A stretch of 8,289 bases of DNA, taken from NCBI GenBank assembly GCA_964371745.1, contig CAYJNS010000048.1:1-8289 (forward strand), in the 5' to 3' direction. Shown piece by piece: positions 1 through 4,896 of the stretch. Under the pieces are notes generated by a model, which saw only the letters and a list, made by a program, of their open reading frames with translations, was not told where the DNA came from and made no database searches. Every line of letters starts with the position of its first letter. Within the stretch, counting starts at the first letter, position 1. The position numbers and the translations under genes were made by a program. Source of the DNA: CAKOSP01 sp964371745 (GTDB lineage: Bacteria; Bacillota_I; Bacilli_A; RF39; UBA660).

Positions 1-61
1 CCCAAATATCTCCCATATCAAGGATTCTTTAAGCCATTCTTTCTGGATAAAATTCAGATAA
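1..61 (-). pseudogene. ffh: Remainder of ffh beyond an in-frame TGA, with a second in-frame TAA
   Basis: Reading on in the ffh frame past the TGA at 62-64 gives LSEFYPERMA, then TAA (21-23), then RILDMGDI. This matches the conserved Ffh stretch at the end of the G domain (family pattern L-x-x-F-[HY]-P-[DE]-R-M-A-S-R-I-L-G-M-G-D). The reading frame is therefore kept while two codons are nonsense. The M domain, which binds SRP RNA and signal peptides, would lie beyond the window edge. Since Ffh is normally essential, sequencing or assembly error at a contig end is at least as likely as real gene decay. Confidence 0.7.
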
Positions 62-901
62 TCAATCTAACTTTTCAGAGTCACCAGCAAACTTAATTGG
101 AACACTAGTTAAATGTCTTATTGAAAGCGCTACTCCACCTTTAGTTGATCCATCAAGTTTTGTAATTACAGCTCCAGTTAATGATAATTTTTCATTAAAT
201 CCATTTATAACATTTATTGCATCTTGACCCATCATTGCATCCACTACTAAAAGTTTTTCATGAGGTTTAGCATAATCTTCAACATCTTTAACTTCTTGCA
301 TTAGCGTTTCATCAATTTGTAATCTTCCTGCTGTATCTATTATAATATAATTTAAATGATTTTCTTTAGCATATTCTAAACCACTTTTTACAATATCAGT
401 AACATTTTTATTTTCTTTATCACTATAAACTGGAATATCAAGCTGTTTTCCTATTTGCATAAGCTGATCTATTGCTGCTGGTCTATATACATCTCCAGCG
501 ATTAAAAGAGGCTTTTTATTATATTTTTTCCTTACATAATTAGCTATTTTACCAGCTGTAGTTGTTTTACCTGAACCTTGAAGTCCAACTAACATTATAA
601 TTGTTGGCCATTTTTCAGTTTCTAAAGCTTTATAATCTCCGCCTAAAAGAGAAATTAATTCATCTTTAATTAATTTTATAAATACTTCATCAGGTTTTAA
701 AGATTTACCTATTTCCATACCCATTGCTTTTTCTTTAATGTTTGCAATAAATTCCTTAACTACATTATAGTTAACATCAGCTTCTAAAAGAGCCATTCTT
801 ATTTCCCTTACTGCTTCATTTATATTTGCTTCACTTATTTTACCCATACCCTTAATATTTTTAAGTGCACTAGATAATCTATCTCCTATGTATTCAAACA
901 T
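62..901 (-). CDS. ffh: Signal recognition particle GTPase Ffh, NG domain (open frame cut short)
   Basis: Ffh is the protein subunit of the bacterial signal recognition particle; with 4.5S/SRP RNA and the receptor FtsY it delivers nascent membrane proteins to the translocon. The 279 residues hold the helical N domain (about 1-90, typical MFEYIGDRLSSAL start) and the G domain, with the P-loop GLQGSGKTTT (106-115), DVYRPAA (137-143), DTAGR (189-193) and TKLDG (247-251). Full-length Ffh is about 450 residues; here the frame stops at a TGA after FAGDSEKLD, although homology continues in the same frame to the window edge. The ATG has a good ribosome site, AAAGGTGATG at 906-915. It follows the unknown gene at 946-1947, with a terminator-like hairpin between them. 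Ffh identity is secure; whether the stops are real is not. Confidence 0.93.
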   Translation of the reverse strand: MFEYIGDRLSSALKNIKGMGKISEANINEAVREIRMALLEADVNYNVVKEFIANIKEKAMGMEIGKSLKPDEVFIKLIKDELISLLGGDYKALETEKWPTIIMLVGLQGSGKTTTAGKIANYVRKKYNKKPLLIAGDVYRPAAIDQLMQIGKQLDIPVYSDKENKNVTDIVKSGLEYAKENHLNYIIIDTAGRLQIDETLMQEVKDVEDYAKPHEKLLVVDAMMGQDAINVINGFNEKLSLTGAVITKLDGSTKGGVALSIRHLTSVPIKFAGDSEKLD

Positions 902-929
902 TTTTCATCACCTTTATTTATTTTATCAT

Positions 930-966
930 AAAAAAAAAGTTAATTCTACTCATTTATAGATTTAAC
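930..966 (-). terminator. Rho-independent terminator overlapping the end of the 333-residue gene
   Basis: On the minus strand GTTAAATCTA (966-957) pairs with TAGAATTAAC (948-939), ten positions with one A-A mismatch, around the 8-nt loop TAAATGAG. A run of nine T follows (938-930). The TAG stop of the upstream gene lies inside the second arm. The stem is AT-rich, so strength is uncertain. Only about 28 nt separate it from the ffh start; a TGATAAAAT element there could be an extended -10 for ffh, with a very short leader. Confidence 0.6.
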
Positions 967-1947
967 TTCATTAGTATTAAGCCATATTAAGTTATCACCT
1001 TCAAGTTTAAATGTACTTTTATATAGTTTAAAACTTGATTGATAAGAGTTATATATTGCTCTATTATAATCTACTTCAGTACTGTTAGGTACATTTAAAT
1101 CACTTATCGTTACTAAATCAGGAATAGCTTCATTTTTAAAACTTTCTGCAGTATACGTATATGTTCCATTATTATCTACAGTTACCATATTAGTAATAAA
1201 TCCAACGTATTCATAAATATATAATTCTTCTTCTGTTGACTTTACATTTTCTATAACAGATACTTTACCACTGTAAATATCTGTTACAATATCAACACAA
1301 TAATATCCATTAGATGCTAAAGTACATGGAGTTTCTAAATTATTATTAAGTAGAAATTCACTTTTATCAATTTTGGCTGCTGTACCATATAATTTAATTA
1401 CTGCTTCATCCATTTGACTATATGTTACACTAAAACATTTTTTTAATGTTTCATCTGGACAATTTAAAGCTTTATAATCATTAAATTCAGTTGATGTATC
1501 AGCAGTAATTTCATTACTTTCTTCAATATATCTTACAATAGTATTTTTTATTGTTGCCTCAGGTAATCCAAAAAAATGACCTTCAACACTTTGATATGCT
1601 CCTTTTAAATTATTTACATGTGGTATATATATAACTGCATTATTTGCTCGTTCAAGTAAATTAACCACTGGTTCATTTATTTTATCTTCTTCTGTTACTA
1701 CAGTTTCTTCTTCAGGTTCAGGTGCAAAAAATACATTATAAATAGTATATATTCCCATGTAACCAACTAATAATGTTACTAAAATTGTTACTATTAGTTT
1801 TAATAGTTTATTTTCTTTTTTTTCTACTTTTGTTTCATTTACATGATTAATTATCAAATTAGTATCAGTTTTTTCAATATCTATTTTTACAGTATCTTCA
1901 GTTTCTAAAACTGGTTTTACATCTTCAATTTCTTCCTTATTTTCCAT
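946..1947 (-). CDS. Single-pass membrane protein with extracellular domain, unknown function
   Basis: Not recognised. The 333-residue product has a highly charged N-terminal segment (1-47, rich in Glu, Lys and Asp), one strong hydrophobic helix (about 48-74), an acidic proline-containing linker (about 75-92) and a C-terminal domain of about 240 residues. With Lys-rich sequence before the helix and no cleavage signal, an N-inside, C-outside topology is likely. The outer domain holds four cysteines (163, 171, 208, 217), which could form two disulfides, and many Thr, Asn and Tyr residues, as in cell-surface domains. The ATG follows AAAGGATAGG with usual spacing, and a good housekeeping promoter lies just upstream (1974-2002). 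With a terminator before and after it, it appears to be a single-gene unit, not part of the sporulation operon. No catalytic motif was seen. Confidence 0.85.
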   Translation of the reverse strand: MENKEEIEDVKPVLETEDTVKIDIEKTDTNLIINHVNETKVEKKENKLLKLIVTILVTLLVGYMGIYTIYNVFFAPEPEEETVVTEEDKINEPVVNLLERANNAVIYIPHVNNLKGAYQSVEGHFFGLPEATIKNTIVRYIEESNEITADTSTEFNDYKALNCPDETLKKCFSVTYSQMDEAVIKLYGTAAKIDKSEFLLNNNLETPCTLASNGYYCVDIVTDIYSGKVSVIENVKSTEEELYIYEYVGFITNMVTVDNNGTYTYTAESFKNEAIPDLVTISDLNVPNSTEVDYNRAIYNSYQSSFKLYKSTFKLEGDNLIWLNTNEVKSINE

Positions 1948-1973
1948 ATCAACCTATCCTTTACTATGTATTA

Positions 1974-2002
1974 ATTTTAACATTTATTTAAAATTTAAGC
2001 AA
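1974..2002 (-). promoter_or_regulatory. Sigma-A type promoter for the 333-residue membrane protein gene
   Basis: On the minus strand TTGCTT (2002-1997) is followed after 17 nt by TAAAAT (1979-1974), with TGT just before it giving an extended -10. Transcription would start near 1967, about 20 nt before the ATG, which leaves the AAAGGATAGG ribosome site in the leader. It begins right where the spoVAE terminator ends. Confidence 0.6.
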
Positions 2003-2004
2003 TT

Positions 2005-2030
2005 AAAAAAGTTAATTTTAATTAACTTTT
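2005..2030 (-). terminator. Terminator at the end of the sporulation operon
   Basis: On the minus strand AAAAGTTAA (2030-2022) pairs perfectly with TTAACTTTT (2015-2007) around a 6-nt loop, ending in a T6 run (2010-2005). The TAA stop of spoVAE (2024-2022) is inside the first arm. There is only one G-C pair in the stem, so termination may be weak, but the position after the last operon gene supports it. Confidence 0.5.
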
Positions 2031-2372
2031 AGGTTTAGCAAAAATACTAATTACAAAAGCAAATACTATAGCACCGACTATTGCTGCACTAGATTTAGTT
2101 AAAAAGTTTGTAAATATTCCTAAAAAACCATCTGCTTTAAAACCATCTAGAGCTGCTTGATAAAGTAAATGACCAAAGTTTGATATTAATACAGTAGCAC
2201 CAGCTCCAGCTTCTGCTATTAACTTAGGATAAATACCCAAAAATGAAAGAATAGCTCCTAATACTGTAAACATCGATGTAATATGACCTGGTGTAAGTTT
2301 TGTATTATCAAGTATGATTTGACCAATAGAGCATATTAATCCGGTAAGTAAAAATGCATATAAATAATTCAT
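2022..2372 (-). CDS. spoVAE: Stage V sporulation protein AE (SpoVAE)
   Basis: SpoVAE is a small membrane protein of the SpoVA complex, which moves calcium dipicolinate into the developing spore and releases it at germination; it sits in the inner spore membrane. The 116-residue length matches the B. subtilis SpoVAEb form. Recognisable family segments are GLICSIGQ (11-18), LTPGH (26-30), GAGATVLISNFGHLL (56-70) and the FAKPK tail (111-115), set among three or four hydrophobic helices. Its ATG follows the TAA of spoVAD with no gap, and the ribosome site GGAGG lies inside the last codons of spoVAD, so the two are likely translationally coupled. It is the last gene of the operon and its stop lies inside a terminator hairpin. 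Confidence 0.95.
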   Translation of the reverse strand: MNYLYAFLLTGLICSIGQIILDNTKLTPGHITSMFTVLGAILSFLGIYPKLIAEAGAGATVLISNFGHLLYQAALDGFKADGFLGIFTNFLTKSSAAIVGAIVFAFVISIFAKPKS

Positions 2373-3347
2373 TTAAATTACCTCCAAACTAACGGCATGA
2401 CTTATTGCTGGAATAGTATTGTGCTGATTAACTAAACCTGGTGAATGTAATGAACCAGTAGCAAGAAGTAGTATTTTTTTATATTTTTTGCTATGTAAAA
2501 TTTTATTAAACAAAACTAATGGAATGCAAGCAGGACCTGATCCTCCAGCATAAGTTTCCGAGCTATCTAAATAAAGCTCACAACCTGCATCTAAATATTT
2601 TTTTAATTTAATATCATATGTATTATATAAATATTCTTCAAATATTTTAGCTCCAACACAACCTAAATCACCTGTTAAGACTAAGTCATAATACTTTGCC
2701 TCTCTATTTAAATCTTTTAAGTGTTCATTTAAAACATATGCTGCAGCTGGGGCCATAACTGCTCCCATATGATTAACATCAGTTATTCCCATATCTATAG
2801 CAGTTCCAATAGTTGCACTTTCTATTAATATATTACTTTTTTCTTTAGTTAATAAAGTACCAACAGCTCCAGTAGTTGTAAATGTTGCTGTATGAGGTTT
2901 AGGTGCACCATACTCAACTGGATATCTAAACTGTCTTTCTGCAGTTAAATTATGAGAACTTGTTATAGTAAATATATTTTTTAATTTTTCATTATTTAAA
3001 AATACACTTGCTATTAAAAGACTTTCAGTAAATGTTGAGCAAGCTGCATAAACACCTAAATATGGTATTTTAAAATCCCTTAATGTATAACTTGTAATAG
3101 ATAATTGGTTTATTAAGTCTCCTCCAATTAAAAAATCTATATCACTATCAATAAGTTCATTATTAAATAAAAGATTATCTATAACTGTTTTTTGCATTTT
3201 TATTTCAGCTTTTTCAAATGTTTTTTCTCCAAAATAATAATCATCTAGTTTTAAATCTACTGATTTTAATTTAGAATCAGATTCTAGTGGACCAGCTACT
3301 GAATAATAATCTTTTATATAAACATTTTTAAATTTAAAACTAGACAC
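2373..3347 (-). CDS. spoVAD: Stage V sporulation protein AD (SpoVAD), dipicolinate-binding
   Basis: SpoVAD is the soluble, thiolase-fold member of the SpoVA complex and binds dipicolinic acid during uptake into the forespore. The 324 residues are slightly short of the usual 335-340. Family hallmarks are all present: GGDLINQ (75-81), ACST with the thiolase-type Cys103 (102-105), SSHN (130-133), ERQFRYPVEYG (137-147), MGAVMAPAAA (194-203), LTGDLG (224-229), AGGSG (267-271) and LATGSLHSP (295-303). The N-terminus is abbreviated compared with B. subtilis. Translation starts at GTG, with AAGGTG (3360-3355) seven nt upstream, and overlaps the end of spoVAC by 8 nt. It follows spoVAC and precedes spoVAE, the normal order. 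Confidence 0.96.
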   Translation of the reverse strand: MSSFKFKNVYIKDYYSVAGPLESDSKLKSVDLKLDDYYFGEKTFEKAEIKMQKTVIDNLLFNNELIDSDIDFLIGGDLINQLSITSYTLRDFKIPYLGVYAACSTFTESLLIASVFLNNEKLKNIFTITSSHNLTAERQFRYPVEYGAPKPHTATFTTTGAVGTLLTKEKSNILIESATIGTAIDMGITDVNHMGAVMAPAAAYVLNEHLKDLNREAKYYDLVLTGDLGCVGAKIFEEYLYNTYDIKLKKYLDAGCELYLDSSETYAGGSGPACIPLVLFNKILHSKKYKKILLLATGSLHSPGLVNQHNTIPAISHAVSLEVI

Positions 3348-3777
3348 CTATAATCACCTTCACAATCACTAAAATAAATGCTGAAATAATACCATATAAA
3401 ATGACTGATCCAGCTAACTTAAAAAAGTTTGAACCTAAACCAGTTATAAGTCCATCTTTTTTATAATCTAGTGCACTGGATGCAACCGAGTGTGCAAAAC
3501 CTGTTGTTGGAACAATAAGTCCACATTTAAGTTTAGTCACCCATGTATCAAAAAAACCAAGCGCAGTAAATAGAGTTCCTAAAAATATTAAAAGTAAGGC
3601 AAGTATTGTAAAAGATATGGTTTTTGATAATGCAAATGCCATCATTAAAAAATTAACAAATAATTCTCCAAATAAACCTATGCAACCACCAGTTATAAAT
3701 ACTATTATTATATTTTTTAACTTATGTTCTTTGGGCTTATATTTACTTACTAACTGTTTATATTCTTCTTTATTCAA
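3340..3777 (-). CDS. spoVAC: Stage V sporulation protein AC (SpoVAC)
   Basis: SpoVAC is an integral membrane component of the SpoVA channel; the B. subtilis protein has been shown to act as a mechanosensitive channel. The product has a short charged N-terminus containing KPKEHKLKN, hydrophobic helices near residues 25-50, 57-78 and 121-146 (counted from the GTG at 3786), and the conserved loop GLIVPTTGFAHS (89-100). The frame is open to a GTG at 3786, but that GTG lies inside the only good ribosome site (AGGTG, 3788-3784). I therefore prefer the TTG at 3777, six nt downstream of it, giving 145 residues (family about 150). It ends inside the start of spoVAD (8-nt overlap). A possible forespore promoter lies in the gap before it. 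Confidence 0.93.
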   Translation of the reverse strand: MNKEEYKQLVSKYKPKEHKLKNIIIVFITGGCIGLFGELFVNFLMMAFALSKTISFTILALLLIFLGTLFTALGFFDTWVTKLKCGLIVPTTGFAHSVASSALDYKKDGLITGLGSNFFKLAGSVILYGIISAFILVIVKVIIGV

Positions 3778-3783
3778 AGCTAT

Positions 3784-3788
3784 CACCT
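3784..3788 (-). promoter_or_regulatory. Ribosome site that decides the spoVAC start
   Basis: AGGTG on the minus strand, six nt before the TTG at 3777. The competing GTG start at 3786 overlaps this site and has only A/T-rich sequence upstream of it, so initiation at TTG fits better. Confidence 0.55.
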
Positions 3789-3793
3789 AAATA

Positions 3794-3823
3794 TATTATG
3801 TATTAAAATAATAATTATATACA
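3794..3823 (-). promoter_or_regulatory. Candidate forespore (sigma-G-like) promoter before spoVAC
   Basis: In the only sizeable gap inside the operon, TGTATA (3823-3818) is followed after 17 nt by CATAATA (3800-3794). The B. subtilis sigma-G pattern is about TGAATA - 18 nt - CATACTA, so this matches 5 of 6 and 6 of 7 positions with spacing one short. Start would fall near 3787, leaving almost no leader. In such AT-rich DNA chance matches are likely, but B. subtilis spoVA is also driven from a sigma-G promoter at this place. Confidence 0.35.
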
Positions 3824-3824
3824 C

Positions 3825-4451
3825 TTAGTTGATATACTGTCTCATTCTAGTTAAACCTTTCTTTTCAAGTCTTGAAACCATAACTTGAGTCATATTAAGC
3901 TTTTTAGCAACATTACTTTGTGTTTCATCTTTTAAATATCTTTCTTCCAAAATTATTTTTTCATTTTCTGGAAGCATTTCTAAACCAGAATAAAGAAGAA
4001 TTCTATCATCAGTTGACATACTTTCTACATACGGAATAGTTTCATTTAAATTTCTAGAATATTCATTATCTGCATCAAAAGATACGTGCGTAGCTGCAGA
4101 TAAACAAGTAAAATCTATTGTATTTTGATCTATATTCATTATTTTACTAAGTTCATTATTACTAGGTATATAACCAAGTTTTTGAGATTCTTCATATCTA
4201 GCTTTTTCAATTAATTTATACATTCTTAATATATCTTTATTTACTTTCAACTGTTTTTGATTAGCAAGTAAAGACATTTCACCTATTATATATAAGTATG
4301 CATAAGTAGTAAATTTCGTATTACTATTTTTATTATAATTTTCAAGAGCTTTTTGAACACCTAAATATCCAGCACTTATTAAATCTTCTTTTTCAACCCC
4401 ATAAAATTTTTTAGCACAACTGTAAATTAATTTCTTTATATCTTCTTCCAT
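3825..4451 (-). CDS. Sporulation sigma factor of the SigF/SigG type
   Basis: A sigma-70 family factor that would direct RNA polymerase to forespore genes, including the spoVA genes next to it. Region 2 lies at about 4-62 (EDLISAGYLGVQKALENYN, then TKFTTYAYLYIIGEM), region 3 at about 75-120 (LGYIPSNNELSKIMNI) and region 4 at about 155-204, with the helix-turn-helix ETQSNVAKKLNMTQVMVSRLEKK partly the same as SigF/SigG (QSEVA, SQVQVSRLEKK). At 208 residues it is clearly shorter than SigF or SigG (about 250-260), mostly at the N-terminus. After IIGEM, where SigF/SigG have an R-[FY]-[IL]-R-D-D type segment, it has SLLANQKQLKV. The ATG lies 2 nt after the STAS gene stop, with a poor ribosome site, which suggests translational coupling. 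Whether it corresponds to SigF or SigG cannot be decided; position next to a SpoIIAA-like gene favours SigF. Confidence 0.9.
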   Translation of the reverse strand: MEEDIKKLIYSCAKKFYGVEKEDLISAGYLGVQKALENYNKNSNTKFTTYAYLYIIGEMSLLANQKQLKVNKDILRMYKLIEKARYEESQKLGYIPSNNELSKIMNIDQNTIDFTCLSAATHVSFDADNEYSRNLNETIPYVESMSTDDRILLYSGLEMLPENEKIILEERYLKDETQSNVAKKLNMTQVMVSRLEKKGLTRMRQYIN

Positions 4452-4453
4452 AA

Positions 4454-4771
4454 TTACACTTTCATTGCTTGCTCTTCAGATTTTAAGTTTCTAACTTTTA
4501 ATCTTTTTACTAAATCTTTTAATTTTAAATTACAAAATTTAATTTTACCTTTATTAACTTTCATAACCCATTTAGTATTTATAAGAGCAGTAATTCCAGC
4601 TTCATCAATCCTTTCTAAATTTTCTAAATTAATTACTACATTTTCTATTTTGTGTTTTATTAACACTGGAATTAAATAATTATTAATTTTATAAACTTTA
4701 TTTCTTAAAAGATTTCCTTTAAGTCTAACAATTAATATCTTATTTGTATATTCCATCTCAACTTTGAGCAT
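4454..4771 (-). CDS. SpoIIAA-like STAS-domain protein lacking the phosphoserine
   Basis: The 105 residues form one STAS domain like the anti-anti-sigma factors SpoIIAA and RsbV, which free a sigma factor by binding its anti-sigma kinase. Visible features are IVRLKGNL (14-21), the strand ENVVINLENLERID (43-56) and the loop D56-E57-A58-G59 followed by ITALINTKW. SpoIIAA and RsbV have D-S-[ST]-G here, and the first Ser is phosphorylated by SpoIIAB or RsbW; this protein has Glu at that place and Ala after it, so it cannot be controlled in that way. No kinase gene follows; the sigma gene starts 2 nt downstream. The ribosome site GGAGGGTGAT precedes the ATG. Start of the operon, behind two Spo0A-box-like sites. 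The STAS assignment is firm; an anti-anti-sigma role is inferred from position. Confidence 0.85.
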   Translation of the reverse strand: MLKVEMEYTNKILIVRLKGNLLRNKVYKINNYLIPVLIKHKIENVVINLENLERIDEAGITALINTKWVMKVNKGKIKFCNLKLKDLVKRLKVRNLKSEEQAMKV

Positions 4772-4785
4772 GTATCATCACCCTC

Positions 4786-4795
4786 CACTATAGTG
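4786..4795. repeat. Perfect palindrome CACTATAGTG over the STAS gene -10 region
   Basis: A perfect 10-bp palindrome 15 nt upstream of the STAS start, covering the likely -10 (TATAGT, 4792-4787, minus strand). It is joined to a second small dyad, GTGTAACAC (4793-4801). It could be an operator or simply the -10 context. Confidence 0.4.
4787..4792 (-). promoter_or_regulatory. Possible -10 element of the sporulation operon
   Basis: TATAGT on the minus strand, 5 of 6 to the sigma-A consensus, about 15 nt before the STAS ATG. No convincing -35 is found 16-18 nt upstream (CTATTG), as is usual for promoters needing an activator; the nearer Spo0A-box-like site would be centred about 47 nt before the expected start. 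No sigma-H pattern was seen. Confidence 0.4.
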
Positions 4796-4823
4796 TAACA
4801 CATAAATCACAATAGATGTTGAT

Positions 4824-4830
4824 ATCGACA
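4824..4830 (-). promoter_or_regulatory. Spo0A-box-like site, proximal
   Basis: TGTCGAT on the minus strand, 6 of 7 to the Spo0A box TGTCGAA, preceded by TTT as in extended boxes. It is part of the second copy of a 17-nt direct repeat and lies 53 nt before the STAS start. Confidence 0.5.
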
Positions 4831-4867
4831 AAATATTACAATTTAAACGTTCGACAAAATGTTACAA
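4825..4867. repeat. 17-nt direct repeat, two copies 26 nt apart
   Basis: TCGACAAAATATTACAA at 4825-4841 and TCGACAAAATGTTACAA at 4851-4867 differ at one base. On the minus strand each reads TTGTAA-Y-ATTTTGTCGA, so each ends in a Spo0A-box core. They fill the gap between the LCP terminator and the STAS gene. Two copies only, without the features of a CRISPR or transposon end. Confidence 0.85.
4850..4856 (-). promoter_or_regulatory. Spo0A box, distal, perfect consensus
   Basis: TGTCGAA on the minus strand, an exact match to the Spo0A box known from Bacillus and Clostridium, in the context TTTTGTCGAA. It lies 79 nt before the STAS start. B. subtilis spoIIA is activated by phosphorylated Spo0A, so the site fits the operon behind it. 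Confidence 0.6.
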
Positions 4868-4896
4868 AAAAAATACTACTTATTAAAAGTAGTATT
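4866..4896 (-). terminator. Rho-independent terminator of the LCP gene
   Basis: On the minus strand AATACTACTT (4896-4887) pairs perfectly with AAGTAGTATT (4881-4872) around a 5-nt loop, followed by a T6 run (4871-4866). The last LCP codons and its TAG stop (4878-4876) form the hairpin. It separates the LCP gene from the sporulation operon downstream. Confidence 0.75.

Larger units (their letters stand above)
2022..4771 (-). other. Sporulation operon: STAS - sigma factor - spoVAC - spoVAD - spoVAE
   Basis: Five minus-strand genes with gaps or overlaps of 2 nt, about 40 nt, -8 nt and 0 nt, bounded by a terminator on each side (4866-4896 and 2005-2030). The order matches the B. subtilis spoIIA plus spoVA region with spoIIAB, spoVAA, spoVAB and spoVAF left out. 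Probable co-transcription is inferred from spacing. Confidence 0.8.

Noticed and set aside
62..64. TGA in ffh read as an amino acid (code 4 or 25)
   Set aside because: A second nonsense codon, TAA, follows 13 codons later, all Trp codons in the window are TGG, and no other gene needs TGA read-through.
1957..1963. Sigma-G-like CATAGTA before the 333-residue gene
   Set aside because: No matching -35 at 17-18 nt; the sigma-A promoter with extended -10 at 1974-2002 explains the gene better.
4452..4453. A hidden or frameshifted spoIIAB between the STAS and sigma genes
   Set aside because: Only 2 nt separate the two frames, and both proteins are complete in their conserved domains, so no remnant exists here.
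4825..4867. Direct repeat as a tiny CRISPR array or transposon end
   Set aside because: Only two 17-nt copies with a 9-nt gap, no cas or transposase gene, and the repeat core matches a Spo0A box before a sporulation operon.
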